DNA of 64,000 bases from Mercurialis annua (Eukaryota > Streptophyta > Magnoliopsida > Malpighiales > Euphorbiaceae), in the NCBI RefSeq assembly GCF_937616625.2, contig NC_065571.1, forward strand, positions 12,216,501 through 12,280,500, given 5' to 3'. Below are positions 1 to 10,511 of this stretch, in pieces. Made by a program: the position numbers and the translations under genes. A model generated the notes under the pieces. The model made no database searches, was not told the DNA's origin, and saw nothing but the letters and a program-made list of their open reading frames with translations. The stretch's first letter is position 1. Each line of letters starts with the position of its first letter.

Positions 1-38
1 TTCAAAAGTAAAAGGAGAAAAATAATATGATATTACTA

Positions 39-421
39 GGATATTAAACTCCATAAGTCACTGAGTTATTCCAATATTACAGAAAGGGTACTAAATTTGA
101 AATCGTTAAAATATAATCACTAAGTTATCGAATTATTTCTCAGGGAGGTCACCGTCTTAACAGAAGGTCATTAAATTTATCGCAAATTACAAAACGGGTA
201 CTGAATTATACCATTTTGTTAAAAAATGATACTGAATAATACACCTTTTTGTAATTATGGCATGCCACGTAGGATAAAACGCAAAATGTTTAGAGCGTTT
301 TGTCTCGAGTGATATCCCGTGAAATAATTTGATAAGTTAGTGACTATTTTTTAACGATTTGAAACTTAGTACCCTTTCTGTAATATTGGAATGACTCAGT
401 GACCTAGGGAGATTAATATCC
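39..421. mobile_element. MULE-type MITE (foldback, GGATATTAA ends)
   Basis: The left end reads GGATATTAAACTCC and the right end is its near complement (GGAGATTAATATCC). The arms continue inward as an inverted repeat that includes AGAAAGGGTACTAAATTTG on the left and its complement on the right. The 10-bp string GATATTACTA flanks both sides (29-38 and 422-431) and reads as a target-site duplication. There is no coding capacity. Long TIRs with a 9-10-bp TSD are typical of Mutator-like elements, so I infer a non-autonomous MULE. Partial relatives are near 14428-14530, 19018-19257 and 24450-24553. Confidence 0.8.
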
Positions 422-633
422 GATATTACTACTCTGAATATTACATATTTAAACTATTGTTCAATTTTAAATACTATATAAAAACAGTAGCTCCCAAGCG
501 ACAATTTTAATATATTTTTTTTTCAAATTCCTAAATAGACTATAATATTAATACTGTGACTAATATTCAAGCTGTTATTCAATTTTAAATACTATAATAT
601 GATAGTTTTTTTGTGCCCAAATTTCTAACTAGA

Positions 634-984
634 TCATGGTGAATTCTTGGAAATACAAAATATTCCTTGAGGAGTGCCTTGATAAATGTCTATAAATTTC
701 TTTTCGGCCAATTGAAGAATTTTAGTTTTCTCATCTCCATTTATTTTCTTATGGAGTTTCACCTTTGCTTGCAAACCAAACATATTATTAAGAACAATAT
801 ATATAAACTTCAAATCTTGTTCAGTTCTCACTTTAACATACTCACACAGTGTTAATTTTTTAAATGCAGCATCATCTTGAATCTTATTCATTAGAGCACC
901 AACTTTTTTTTTATTGTCTACCATAAACTGTAATTCTCTTGTCATTCTACCAAGAGACATAAGCTGAAGTTGTGACTTCCACAT
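634..984 (-). CDS. Unrecognised 116-codon frame, possibly a gene fragment
   Basis: This open frame starts with MWKSQLQLMS and ends in ISKNSP. It is Lys-rich, with a plausible mixed helix/strand composition (for example CEYVKVRTEQDLKFIYIVLNN). I recognise no domain, signal peptide or membrane segment. It lies alone between a MITE and a hAT element in AT-rich DNA, and I see no clear promoter or splice sites around it. It could be an exon or retrocopy fragment of a host gene, or a chance frame. The residue composition looks more protein-like than most chance frames here, but support is weak. Confidence 0.25.
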   Translation of the reverse strand: MWKSQLQLMSLGRMTRELQFMVDNKKKVGALMNKIQDDAAFKKLTLCEYVKVRTEQDLKFIYIVLNNMFGLQAKVKLHKKINGDEKTKILQLAEKKFIDIYQGTPQGIFCISKNSP

Positions 985-1305
985 TTATATGTCAAATCTT
1001 TATTAATTTGTGTTTTTTCTTTTCTTTTCTATTATATAATTTGTTTTCGCTATTGTATGAATATATATTTCCATTTTGAATATAAAAAGTGTGATAAATT
1101 ATATATACATGACTAATTAGCAGTTGAATCATGCATGTAATTTGCACAATTCATTTTCCATGACAAGCATTTTAATTTTTAACAGCTAAAAGATTTTACA
1201 ACTTTTTATTTTCCTCTGTTTCTTTTATATGCAAACATTTTAACCATTTAAGCACTAATTGATTTTGTGACATTTCGTTTTTTTAAACCATTTTTGCATG
1301 ACAAG
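985..1305. other. AT-rich spacer, nothing recognised
   Basis: AT-rich sequence with short T- and A-runs. I see no open frame, repeat or RNA gene. Its last eight bases (ATGACAAG, 1298-1305) are the left target duplication of the next element. Confidence 0.5.
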
Positions 1306-2773
1306 CAGTGACGGACGCAGACTTTTTTTTCTTCAGGGGGGTCCAAAATAAATAAATATATACAAAACAAATTTAAACAAAAAATATATAAATTAACAAC
1401 ATTTCATTATAAAATTAATAAATCATATCACAATATTTTCTTTCGGACTTCATCTTCTAAAACTGTTATATAATAGTTGCATTGTTGGTTTTTTATAAAC
1501 ACATCTTTTTAATATAAGTAACCATAATTATTTAGTAGCTCACCCCCATCCAGTAGCACAATAGACTTTTAATGAAATTAATCGTAGAAAAAGATCGTTC
1601 AATTGATAATATAGAAATTGATAAAACTAATAATAACTTCATTAACAAATAAATTAAAAAATATATATTTTCTTGCTGCTATGTTATTTTTTATAAAAAA
1701 AACCTCCAATTCCTACTACTTTAAAGAAATTTTCATCTAAATTATGCATTTTCAAAAATGAATTTCAAATTTATATAAAAAAAGGACAAAAAAGTTGAAT
1801 GGATAAAATTTTACACAAAAAAGAAAACTATTTTTGATTAATGGCAAAAATTATTCTTTAGGATCATAGCATGACATGTTAAGTAGATTTTTCGATCAAC
1901 GAATTTTATCTCTCAAATCGTGTAGATAGCTCTTTATATTAGGTCGTAGTATTGTAGCGCTAGATAAATTTTATGAATCTACCTCAACATTAGCCTTTTC
2001 AGGAGATATTTGAGAAACAATCAAATTTAATAATTCTTGTCGGCTATTTTTAATTTTAATATAAATTTGTTTTATATCTAAAAAGATCATTCAAATAAAA
2101 TATGACAATACATATAATAATAAAATGAAATTAATAAAATAAAAATAATTAAATAATTTAATTTAGTTATTATATAAATATTTGATTATTATTAGTTTTA
2201 TTATAAAATTTTAAAAAAAATTGTTAAAAAGGCTAATATTAATTCAATAATATAGAAAGGACAAAAACAGTAAATGGATTCCTTTGGCACAAGTGATATT
2301 GTTAACTAATTAGCTTTGGCTGAATACATAGTTTAACCCCTGAACTTGTACCCTTTTACCCATCTAATCCCTGAACTTAACGTCTCACCTATCGAACCTC
2401 TGAACTTGTTAAATAAGCCGATTTGACCCCTGAACTTGATAAATACGTAAACATTAAACCCCTCCGTACATAATTTCTTCTAGAATGTTTTAAGTGACAG
2501 GTGGACACGGAAGGGTTCAATATTTACGTATTTATCAAGTTCAGGGGTCAAATCGGATTATTTAACAAGTTCAGAGGTTCGATAGGTGAGACGTTAAGTT
2601 TAGGGGTTAGATGGGTAAAAGGGTACAAGTTTAGGGGTCAAACTATGTATTAAGCCAATTAGCTTTGCTATGTTAAGATCATTCATATTTCATAGTATCA
2701 AATTGGTCTTCATTTTCTTTGTTTTCTAAGGGGGGCCAGTGTCCCCCTTGGATCCTTAGTAGGTCCGTCACTG
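1306..2773. mobile_element. Non-autonomous hAT-type transposon (CAGTGACGGA termini)
   Basis: The left end is CAGTGACGGACGCAG and the right end complements to CAGTGACGGACCTAC. Both are followed inward by a G/C-run (GGGGGGTCC on the left, GGGGGGCC near the right end). The flanks are ATGACAAG (1298-1305) and ATGATAAG (2774-2781), an 8-bp TSD with one change. CAGTG-type ends with an 8-bp TSD are the hAT signature. The interior is AT-rich with no transposase, so the copy is non-autonomous. A MULE-type MITE (2318-2656) is nested in it and must be the younger insertion. Confidence 0.8.
2318..2656. mobile_element. MULE-type MITE nested in the hAT element
   Basis: A near-perfect palindrome with arms of about 140 bp. 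The left end is GGCTGAATACATAG and the right end complements to GGCTTAATACATAG. Each arm carries internally repeated modules around TGAACTTG and its complement CAAGTTCAG. The 10-bp string AATTAGCTTT flanks it perfectly (2308-2317 and 2657-2666). There is no coding capacity. A transcript through it would form a long hairpin, making it a possible small-RNA source. Confidence 0.88.
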
Positions 2774-3068
2774 ATGATAAGCCTTTAAATCATTTACAAC
2801 TAGCTTTTAATTTTGTTTTTTTTTTCTATTTCCTAGCTATACGCTTATTTCATTTACTTTTTATGTGAATTCAGTTGCATATGGAATTAATGCACTTTCT
2901 CAAAAGAAAAAAAATTATTTACTTCAATTAAATAAAATTATTCAATCCAATTTATTTATTTTTTAAAGTTAGGGATCGAACCAATAGGATAATTTTGTAT
3001 ATTTAATAAATATTTACAAAGCTATTTCCAAAATATTTTTAAACTGTGTAATGATTTTATCAAATTAT
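2774..3068. other. AT-rich spacer before the copia element
   Basis: No gene or repeat recognised. The last five bases (ATTAT, 3064-3068) are the left target duplication of the copia element. Confidence 0.5.
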
Positions 3069-3379
3069 TGTTGAGTTATGGCTCATATTGTTCCTATTTG
3101 GATTAGGATATATTGTTCCTATTTAGATTAGGATACTTAATCCTTTGTTTAGCATTGTTTTCCTTTTAGGATTTATAATCTAGTTCCTTATTGGATTAGG
3201 ACTTAAATTGTGTCTTAAGGGTTCACTATAAATAGAGGTGATGACCCTATTGTAAACTCACAACAAACATATAGAATAAATTCTCTCTCTGCCGTGGAGT
3301 AGATCGCATTGATCGAACCACGTAAAAAATCTTGTGTGATTTTTTTCTCTTCTCTTATTTATTTTATGCTGCGCTAACA
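3069..3379 (+). repeat. 5' LTR of the copia element
   Basis: TG...CA bounded, 311 bp. U3 holds a tandem duplication of a ~24-bp motif around TTGTTCCTATTTGGATTAGG (about 3088-3137), which could act as a duplicated enhancer. A TATA box (TATAAATAG, 3227-3235) would start transcription shortly downstream. It differs from the 3' LTR at three positions (ATAATC versus ATAGTC; a T/C in the T-run; TTATGC versus TTCTGC). Confidence 0.96.
3227..3235 (+). promoter_or_regulatory. LTR TATA box
   Basis: TATAAATAG lies within U3, upstream of the AAACTCACAACAAAC leader. An identical copy lies at the same offset in the 3' LTR. Confidence 0.7.
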
Positions 3380-3381
3380 AG

Positions 3382-3394
3382 TGGTATCGGAGCC
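3382..3394 (+). other. Primer-binding site (initiator tRNA-Met)
   Basis: TGGTATCGGAGCC begins two bases after the 5' LTR. It matches the standard plant copia PBS complementary to the 3' end of initiator tRNA-Met, with one G for A. Confidence 0.9.
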
Positions 3395-3436
3395 TAGATT
3401 TCAAATCTGAGATTCTAGGTATTTTGTTGATTGAAA

Positions 3437-6118
3437 ATGTCGCTTCATAAATTTGATATTGAGAAATTCAATGGTTCGAATGACTTTACTTTGTGGAAAG
3501 TCAAGATGAAGGCTGTTTTGATTCAACAAGGATGCATAGCGGCGTTAGGAGGAGAAAGCAATTTACCGGAAGGTTTGTCTGTGGGAGAGAAGGCAGATAT
3601 TATGTCAAAGGCACATAGTACGATTCTATTGAGTCTTTCTGATGAGGTGTTGAGAGAGGTTATCGGTGAAGGAACTGCTGATGCTTTATGGGGAGCGTTG
3701 GAGAGCAAGTTTCAGAAGAAATCTCTTACAAACTGGTTGTATCAGAAACAACGTTTGTATACATTGAGGATGACGGAAAATACTCAGGTAAGAGATCATG
3801 TTAATAACTTCAATCGAATTGTTATAGATTTACAAGGTGTTGGTGTTTCGATTGAAGAAGAAGATCAAGCCCTCATTCTTTTATGTTCTTTGCCCAATTC
3901 ATATGAAAACTTTGTTGATACAATGTTATATGGTAGAGATTCGATTTCTGTTAGTGATGTAAAGGATGCTTTGCAATCCAAAGAACTAAAGAAAAAGGTC
4001 TCTAACTCTAATGAGGAGGAATCGGTTTCTGGTCTTGTGGTGAGTCGGGGCAGGAGTCATGAGAGAGATGGTGGGAAAGGAAACAGGTCGCGTTCCAAAT
4101 CGAAGTCTAATGGACGACGATGCTATCACTGCAAGGAGAAGGGGCACTTTAGAAGAGATTGTCCGAAGCTGAAAAAGGGTGGCGAAAACAAGGAATCAAG
4201 CGGTAATGCTAATGCAGCTGTGGTACAGGAGAGTTCTGATGAGGAAGAAAGCGGTGATGTTTTGACTGTGAGTACATCAAGTTCTGATAGTACCTGGGTC
4301 CTAGATACTGGTGCATCTTATCATATGTCTTCTAGAAAGGAATTGTTTAATTCTTTCAAGGAGTGGAATGGCACTGTAAAAGTGGCGAATGATAAGGAGC
4401 TTGCTGTCAAGGGTAGTGGTTCTGTTCAGATCAAGATGTATGATGGTATGGTTAGAACATTTGATGCTTGGTATATTCCTGAATTGCGGAAGAACTTGAT
4501 TTCTGTGGGTACACTTGACAAGCAAGGGTACAACCACTCAGGTGGAGATGGACAGATCAGAATTTCTAAAGGTGCATTGACTGTGATGAAGGGTGTGCTA
4601 CAACACGGCATTTATATTCTCACAGGAAGTGCAGTAGTGGGAACTGTGGCGGTTGCTCGGTCCTTGGAGGTACATGATGGTAAAACCGAGTTGTGGCATC
4701 AGAGGTTAGGTCATATGAGTGAGAGGGGGCTATCCATATTGAGTAAACAAGGGTTGTTAGAAGGAGCGGAAACGGGGAAGCTGAAGTTCTGTGAAACTTG
4801 TATTCTTGGCAAGCAACGCAGGGTGAAATTCACTTCTGGAAGGCACACTTCGAAAGGCATCCTGGATTATATTCACTCGGATTTATGGGGTCCTGCTCGG
4901 GTTGAATCCCACAGGGGACTCAAATATTTTGTGACCTTTATTGATGACTACTCGAGAAAGGTGTGGTTGTATTTTCTGAAATCGAAGGATGAAGTGTTTG
5001 GGCGGTTCAAGGAGTGGAAGACCATGGTTGAAAAACATACTGGAAAACAGGTCAAGACACTCAGGACGGACAACGGGTTAGAGTTTTGCAATGCACCATT
5101 CGATGACTTCTGTAGAAAGGAAGGTATAGTGAGGCATCACACTGTACGGTACACGCCACAACAGAATGGGGTTGCAGAGCGGATGAACCAAACACTACTA
5201 CAGCGTGCTCGGTGCATGCGGTTAAACGCGGGTCTTCCAAAGCGTTTCTGGGCTGAAGCAGTTAACACTGCTTGTTATCTGGTGAATAGATCGCCATCTA
5301 CTGCAATTGATTTGAAGACACCTCAAGAGGTATGGTATGGTAAACCCTCTGATTATTCTGGCTTGCGTGTTTTCGGTTGTGTTGCCTATGCTCATGTTAA
5401 TGATGGTAAACTTGAGGCGAGGGCAATGAAATGCATATTTCTAGGGTATGCGACTGGAGTTAAAGGGTACAGACTGTGGTGCACAGAGATGGATAGAACT
5501 CCAAAACTGATTATTAGTAGAGACGTAACCTTTGATGAATCTACTATGTTTGGCCAGAAAGAGGAACTTGGTGATCTTGCAGGAAAAACTGATCTGTGTG
5601 CTAGCCAGAAGGTGGAGTTTGTAGCTCCAAATAGGATTACTACTGATCCTATAAACGAGCCTAATGAAGAAGTGGTAGAAGAGAGTATAGCAACAAGGAG
5701 AGGAAGAAGGCAAATCAGAACACCAATGAGATATGTGGATTGTGTTGATACAGTTGATACTAATCCTATGGCTTATGCTTTGGCAATAAGTGAGATCATT
5801 GATTCTGATGAGCCGCAGTCGTATAAAGAGGCAGTGCAGAGTAGAGAAGCATCTGAATGGTTAATTGCCATGAATGAGGAGATGCAGTCTCTTGAGAAGA
5901 ACAGTACATGGGAGTTGGTACCTCGACCAAAAGGAGTGAAACCGGTAGGATGCAAATGGGTCTTCAAGAAGAAAGAGGGTATTCCTGGAGTTGAATCAGC
6001 TAGATTCAAGGCGAGACTTGTAGCGAAGGGTTTTTCACAAAAGGAGGGAATTGACTACAATGAAGTATTCTCACCTGTTGTGAAGACAAAACCATTCGGG
6101 TTCTTCTATCTATGGTGA
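3437..6118 (+). CDS. Copia gag-pol polyprotein, first part (Gag, PR, IN, start of RT)
   Basis: I choose ATG 3437 (MSLHKFDIEKF), 43 bp after the PBS; an in-frame TTG just upstream is less likely. The retrotransposon polyprotein runs Gag (about residues 1-225), CCHC zinc knuckle with C229, C232, H237 and C242 (CYHCKEKGHFRRDC), aspartic protease (DTGA, D290), and GAG-pre-integrase/HHCC zinc finger (H421/H426, C452/C455). The integrase catalytic triad is D482, D545, E581 with the D-D(35)-E spacing intact. The N-terminal part of RT starts near residue 812. The frame then runs out at TGA 6116-6118 because of a single-base reading-frame change at about 6085-6095, just before the conserved RT core. 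Without correction, no RT or RNase H would be made from this copy. Confidence 0.93.
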   Translation: MSLHKFDIEKFNGSNDFTLWKVKMKAVLIQQGCIAALGGESNLPEGLSVGEKADIMSKAHSTILLSLSDEVLREVIGEGTADALWGALESKFQKKSLTNWLYQKQRLYTLRMTENTQVRDHVNNFNRIVIDLQGVGVSIEEEDQALILLCSLPNSYENFVDTMLYGRDSISVSDVKDALQSKELKKKVSNSNEEESVSGLVVSRGRSHERDGGKGNRSRSKSKSNGRRCYHCKEKGHFRRDCPKLKKGGENKESSGNANAAVVQESSDEEESGDVLTVSTSSSDSTWVLDTGASYHMSSRKELFNSFKEWNGTVKVANDKELAVKGSGSVQIKMYDGMVRTFDAWYIPELRKNLISVGTLDKQGYNHSGGDGQIRISKGALTVMKGVLQHGIYILTGSAVVGTVAVARSLEVHDGKTELWHQRLGHMSERGLSILSKQGLLEGAETGKLKFCETCILGKQRRVKFTSGRHTSKGILDYIHSDLWGPARVESHRGLKYFVTFIDDYSRKVWLYFLKSKDEVFGRFKEWKTMVEKHTGKQVKTLRTDNGLEFCNAPFDDFCRKEGIVRHHTVRYTPQQNGVAERMNQTLLQRARCMRLNAGLPKRFWAEAVNTACYLVNRSPSTAIDLKTPQEVWYGKPSDYSGLRVFGCVAYAHVNDGKLEARAMKCIFLGYATGVKGYRLWCTEMDRTPKLIISRDVTFDESTMFGQKEELGDLAGKTDLCASQKVEFVAPNRITTDPINEPNEEVVEESIATRRGRRQIRTPMRYVDCVDTVDTNPMAYALAISEIIDSDEPQSYKEAVQSREASEWLIAMNEEMQSLEKNSTWELVPRPKGVKPVGCKWVFKKKEGIPGVESARFKARLVAKGFSQKEGIDYNEVFSPVVKTKPFGFFYLW

Positions 6119-7377
6119 GTGCGTTGGATCTTGAGTTAGAACAACTTGATGTGAAAACAGCATTCTTGCATGGGAGTTTAGAGGAGCAGATTTATATGTC
6201 ACAGCCGGAGGGATTTCTTGATTCTGATCACAAGGACTATGTGTGTTTGCTGAAAAAGTCCTTGTATGGTTTGAAACAGTCTCCTAGACAGTGGTACAAG
6301 AGGTTTGATGCTTTCATGCTTTCTCATGGGTATGTTCGAAATCAGTTTGACAACTGTGTTTACTCTAGGAAGTTGTCTGATGATTCCTTGATCTATTTGT
6401 TGCTATATGTGGATGATATGTTAATTGCAGCTAAGTCTAAAGCTGAAATTAATGACTTGAAAGCCTTGTTGAGTAGTGAGTTTGAGATGAAGGATTTGGG
6501 TGCAGCCAAGAAGATTTTGGGCATGGAGATTTGGAGAGATAGGAAAGAAGGCCTGTTGTATGTTTCTCAACAGAAATATATTGAGAAGGTGCTGCAATCT
6601 TTTCAAATGGAGAATTCTAAGCCAGTAAGTACTCCTTTGGCATCGCATTTTAAATTTGATGCTAATGCACTACCTAGTACTGATGCTGAGAAGGAATACA
6701 TGATCGATGTTCCGTATTCGAGTGCAGTTGGAAGCTTGATGTATGCAATGGTCTGTACAAGACCTGATTTAGCACATGCTGTTAGTGTGGTTAGCAGATT
6801 TATGAGTAATCCAGGAAAGACTCATTGGGAGGCGGTCAAGTGGATTATGCGGTACTTGAAGGGAACGAGTGGCATATGTCTGGTTTATGGTTCTAGTGGT
6901 GGTTCTGATGGAATTGTGGGTTACACAGATTCCGACTATGGAGGAGATCTTATTCGAAGGAGGTCCTTAACATGTTATATCTTCACCCTATATGGATGTG
7001 CTATTAGTTGGAAAGCAACTTTACAATCTACAGTTGCTTTGTCCACAACTGAAGCGGAATACATGTCATTGACGGAAGGGGTCAAGGAAGGTATGTGGTT
7101 GCGAGGTCTAATTGATAGCTTGGGTTTAGAAGTTCAGAAGCCTGTGATTTATTGCGATAGTCAAACTGCTTTGTGCTTGGCGAAGAATCCAGTGTATCAT
7201 GAGAGATCAAAGCACATTGATGTGAGGATGAACTTCATTCGGGATGTCGTGGAAGACAAGAGATTTCTTATAGAGAAGATAGCCACTGCAGTTAATCCAG
7301 CGGATATGTTGACAAAGTCGTTGCCTACTGAAAAGTTCAAGCTCAGCTTGGACTTGGTCAATGTACGCAGTGCATGA
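6112..7377 (+). pseudogene. Copia pol, second part (RT core and RNase H), out of frame
   Basis: Continues the polyprotein in another frame, overlapping the first frame by seven bases. It holds the RT palm with catalytic YVDD (residues 99-102) and the RNase H domain (acidic residues near D273, E314/E316, D349 and D370; motifs YTDSDYGGD, TEAEYMS, YCDSQ). It ends PADMLTKSLP...VNVRSA, the usual copia C-terminus. The ATG at 6112 is internal to the RT domain and not a natural start. The domains look otherwise intact, so the frameshift is recent or was acquired at the last reverse transcription. Trans-complementation by other copies is possible. Confidence 0.9.
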
Positions 7378-7540
7378 GGCCCTTAAGGGGCATGGATGGC
7401 AGAGAGAGAGTTGGTCTTGGTTAACTTTGACTTTGGAGTAATTTTAAGTCAAGGTGGAGAGTTTATTCTGTGATGCAATTTGGTGGCCTTTGTGATTTGC
7501 TGAAGAAGGTTTCAAGATTAATCTTGTTGGATGTATTCGC

Positions 7541-7552
7541 CAAGGTGGAGAT
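7541..7552 (+). other. Polypurine tract of the copia element
   Basis: CAAGGTGGAGAT lies directly before the 3' LTR, as in Tnt1-like elements, and would prime plus-strand synthesis. Confidence 0.85.
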
Positions 7553-7863
7553 TGTTGAGTTATGGCTCATATTGTTCCTATTTGGATTAGGATATATTGT
7601 TCCTATTTAGATTAGGATACTTAATCCTTTGTTTAGCATTGTTTTCCTTTTAGGATTTATAGTCTAGTTCCTTATTGGATTAGGACTTAAATTGTGTCTT
7701 AAGGGTTCACTATAAATAGAGGTGATGACCCTATTGTAAACTCACAACAAACATATAGAATAAATTCTCTCTCTGCCGTGGAGTAGATCGCATTGATCGA
7801 ACCACGTAAAAAATCTTGTGTGATTCTTTTCTCTTCTCTTATTTATTTTCTGCTGCGCTAACA
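7553..7863 (+). repeat. 3' LTR of the copia element
   Basis: 311 bp, with the same TG...CA ends as the 5' LTR and three differences from it. It is followed by the right target duplication ATTAT (7864-7868). Confidence 0.96.
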
Positions 7864-7867
7864 ATTA

Positions 7868-7985
7868 TTAAAAGAAAACTAAATTTAGAGATCAAATTAA
7901 ATTGTAATTAAATCGATCACATGTTTTAAAAGAAAACTAAATTTAGAGATCAAATTAAATTGTAATTAAATCGATCACATGTTTT
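7868..7985. repeat. Two-copy 58-bp tandem duplication next to the copia target site
   Basis: A 58-bp unit beginning TTAAAAGAAAACTAAATTTA is repeated twice with no difference I can see. It abuts the right target duplication of the copia element. Perfect identity means the duplication is very recent. Confidence 0.9.
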
Positions 7986-8507
7986 GATCAAATCAACTGG
8001 TATAGTTAACTAATGGAAAGGTACAATGGAGAACTTAGCTAGTTTGACTTAACTTCATCCAAATTTAAGAAATTACCCCTAATAAAACCTAGGCAAAAAT
8101 CTATGCTAAAGTTCATCTATTTTTCAGTTTTTTTGTCTTTAAACATTTTTGTTCTTACTTGGTCTATTTACTTTCGAAATAAGAACTCTCTCTATTTCTT
8201 TACTTGGTTTCTATAATTTCAAAAATATAAGAACGCTTTTTCTTTTTATCTTTAATAATTAAAAACCACGTTTAATTACTAACTCTCATAAATCATAAGC
8301 GACGTCTTGCATTACATATTATGACTATCCAAATAAGACTGAACGATGATGCAATCTAAGAGAATCTTCATTTTATATGCTATATATTTTATGTTAATTT
8401 TAGCACAAAATATAGTAAAATACTAAAATTAGTATAAATTTTAAATCTTACCTCCAATGCACATTCATATATTACATGACAAAATTTTAATTTTATACTA
8501 AAAATAA
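7986..8507. other. AT-rich spacer
   Basis: No open frame of note, no RNA gene and no clear repeat boundary. Confidence 0.5.
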
Positions 8508-8800
8508 GTTTTAAAAACCGGACCAGACCGGCCGATTAAACCGGAAATCGGCCAGTGATCCGGTTTAAAATTGTAAAAAAAAAACCGCAATTTATGGTTG
8601 AACCGGATTGGACCTGATAAAACCAATAAAAATCAGGAGTTGAACCGGTAAATCGCTGGTTAAACCGATAAAAAATTCATGAATCAGATTTTTTTAATTT
8701 ATTAAACTGGTTGAACCGATCATTTAACCGATTCAACCGGTTGAACCAGGAACCGGTAGCCACACCGGTTTGGTCACTGGTTCGGTTTTTAAAACACTGC
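8508..8800. mobile_element. CCGGTT-rich foldback MITE (hAT-like)
   Basis: The left end GTTTTAAAAACCGGACCAG mirrors the right end, which complements to GTTTTAAAAACCGAACCAG. The right side extends outward to CAGTG, a hAT-like end. The interior is packed with AACCGG/CCGGTT motifs on both strands. I could not settle a target duplication. A related element is at 17767-18829. Confidence 0.55.
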
Positions 8801-10249
8801 AAAAAAAATTATTAATAATTTCAATTTTAATTTAATATTTAAATCTCATTAATAATTACTGATAGAGTCTGGTATTCGAAACGGGAGTTTGACCTGCAAA
8901 ATAAGATGGCTGATCGGACGGTGGTTGTCCGATCTTTGATGCTTAAGTTAGTAAATAGCTTAAGAGAGTATTATTTGTAAATTGTAATTCAGTTGTGTGT
9001 AGGCATCATATCTCGGTCCCTCATATTGTGATGTGGGAAAAGCCGGTAGAGGTCGAATAAGAAATTGATTCCTTTAAGAAGTTAAATATTTAATAGGAAA
9101 AGGATTCATATTTAGCGTGTTTCCCATTTAGGGATGAGTACTATTTAGGATTGAGTCTTAAATAGGGTGATCTTTCTGTATTATAATTTGCCTTTGAATA
9201 GAATAATATATTTACTTTATCTAGAAGATCTTGAGCTTCTAGAATCTTCTTTTATTATCGTTGTTGTAGTTGACTTTGGAGTTTGGACTCAATCTTGGAA
9301 TGAGATTCGTATCCAGATCTCGGTCATTTTTGGAGTATTCTTGTTTGTCGGATCATAAGAGTTTAATCATTGTTTCTATGGACGAGTCCATGTGTACTTA
9401 ACTCTAGGCAGGCGAGTCTCGTAGGACTCGTCCTCGCTAGTATGAGTTGTCTGTTGATCTTGTCTCTGACTTATTATCTTTGGCAAGTCATGACGTTCAC
9501 TTTGGTGAGCGAATACTATAGGACTCTGCTTATCATACTTGTATTTTGAAAACGAGTTTCCATCAATTAGTCATTAACTATTAGAATATATATTTTTAAT
9601 AAATAATTTTTATCAAAACAATATTATTTCTGAATTAAATATATATAATACATAAAATAAAAATATTGAAAAACATTATAAAATTTAAATTATTACAATA
9701 ATTTTTACACATTCGGCAATTACATGATAGAGAGATGGAAATATTTGGAAATCTATGCTTTGAATTTATTTTATTTTCTATTATCTCAAGAATTTTTTCA
9801 TGGTGCTTTATTCATTTTTTTTTAAATTATGCGCTAGTCAATGATCATGATTTTAGTGTACAATTAAAAAATCTATTGTTTGATTGATATAATGACTGGT
9901 ATAATTGATATGCTTTTCCGTTTCAAGCAATTATACCTTTACTGTCAATTAGTATTTTTGCATTTTCAGGTTGCTTATATTTCTCCCTTCTTGCCTTTGT
10001 TTTAATTTCTATTTCTTATGATTTTTGGACTCATTCTTTTGTATATGTTGTTCATGAGCTCTAGTTAGAAAGCTATTCAATAATTTTTACCTATTCCATC
10101 GCTTCCGGATTTTCTACTTACCGGAATTTCTGCCATCCTCTTCAGATCTCTGACCTAGCAAGATGCATTTTTTATTCTCCTTTTTAGACATTAAATTGCT
10201 TGATCCTATCGATGTAGACGGGTTTTGCAAACTCATTCACTTTCGGATT
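8801..10249. other. No gene seen; possible old LTR-like stretch
   Basis: 8870-9560 has the look of an LTR or transcript leader (TTAAATAGGG followed about 50 bp later by a long pyrimidine/AT leader) and is less AT-rich than its surroundings, but I found no matching partner or PBS. 9560-10249 is AT-rich with nothing recognised. Confidence 0.35.
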
Positions 10250-10480
10250 TAATAACCTGATTATTAACAGAAGACGACGAAACAGTTATATGTTTTCAGT
10301 ATGTGTTTATACAAGAATACAAACTCCTATTTATATGAGAGAAATGAAGTCTTAGTATGCTAACTAAATCACAAAAAATCAATCTATAATAAAAATAGAT
10401 CAAATCTCCTATAATCATACTAATCAAATCACCTAAAATCATTATTTAACATATTTGGAAAATCCCTAAAATCATGCTAA

Positions 10481-10511
<31 letters not shown>

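Larger units (their letters stand above)
3069..7863 (+). mobile_element. Ty1/copia LTR retrotransposon, Tork/Tnt1-like, near full length
   Basis: A complete LTR element bounded by perfect 5-bp duplications ATTAT (3064-3068 and 7864-7868). The two 311-bp LTRs start TGTTGAG and end CTAACA, and I count three substitutions between them (about 1%), so the insertion is recent. A primer-binding site complementary to initiator tRNA-Met follows the 5' LTR, and a purine tract precedes the 3' LTR. The interior encodes gag, protease, integrase, reverse transcriptase and RNase H in copia order, split by one frameshift. YVDDMLIA in RT and the Gag/zinc-knuckle layout fit the Tork (Tnt1) lineage. Confidence 0.97.

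Noticed and set aside
5441..5713. Minus-strand frames across the copia element (several between 3523 and 6648)
   Set aside because: All are antisense shadows of the gag-pol frames.
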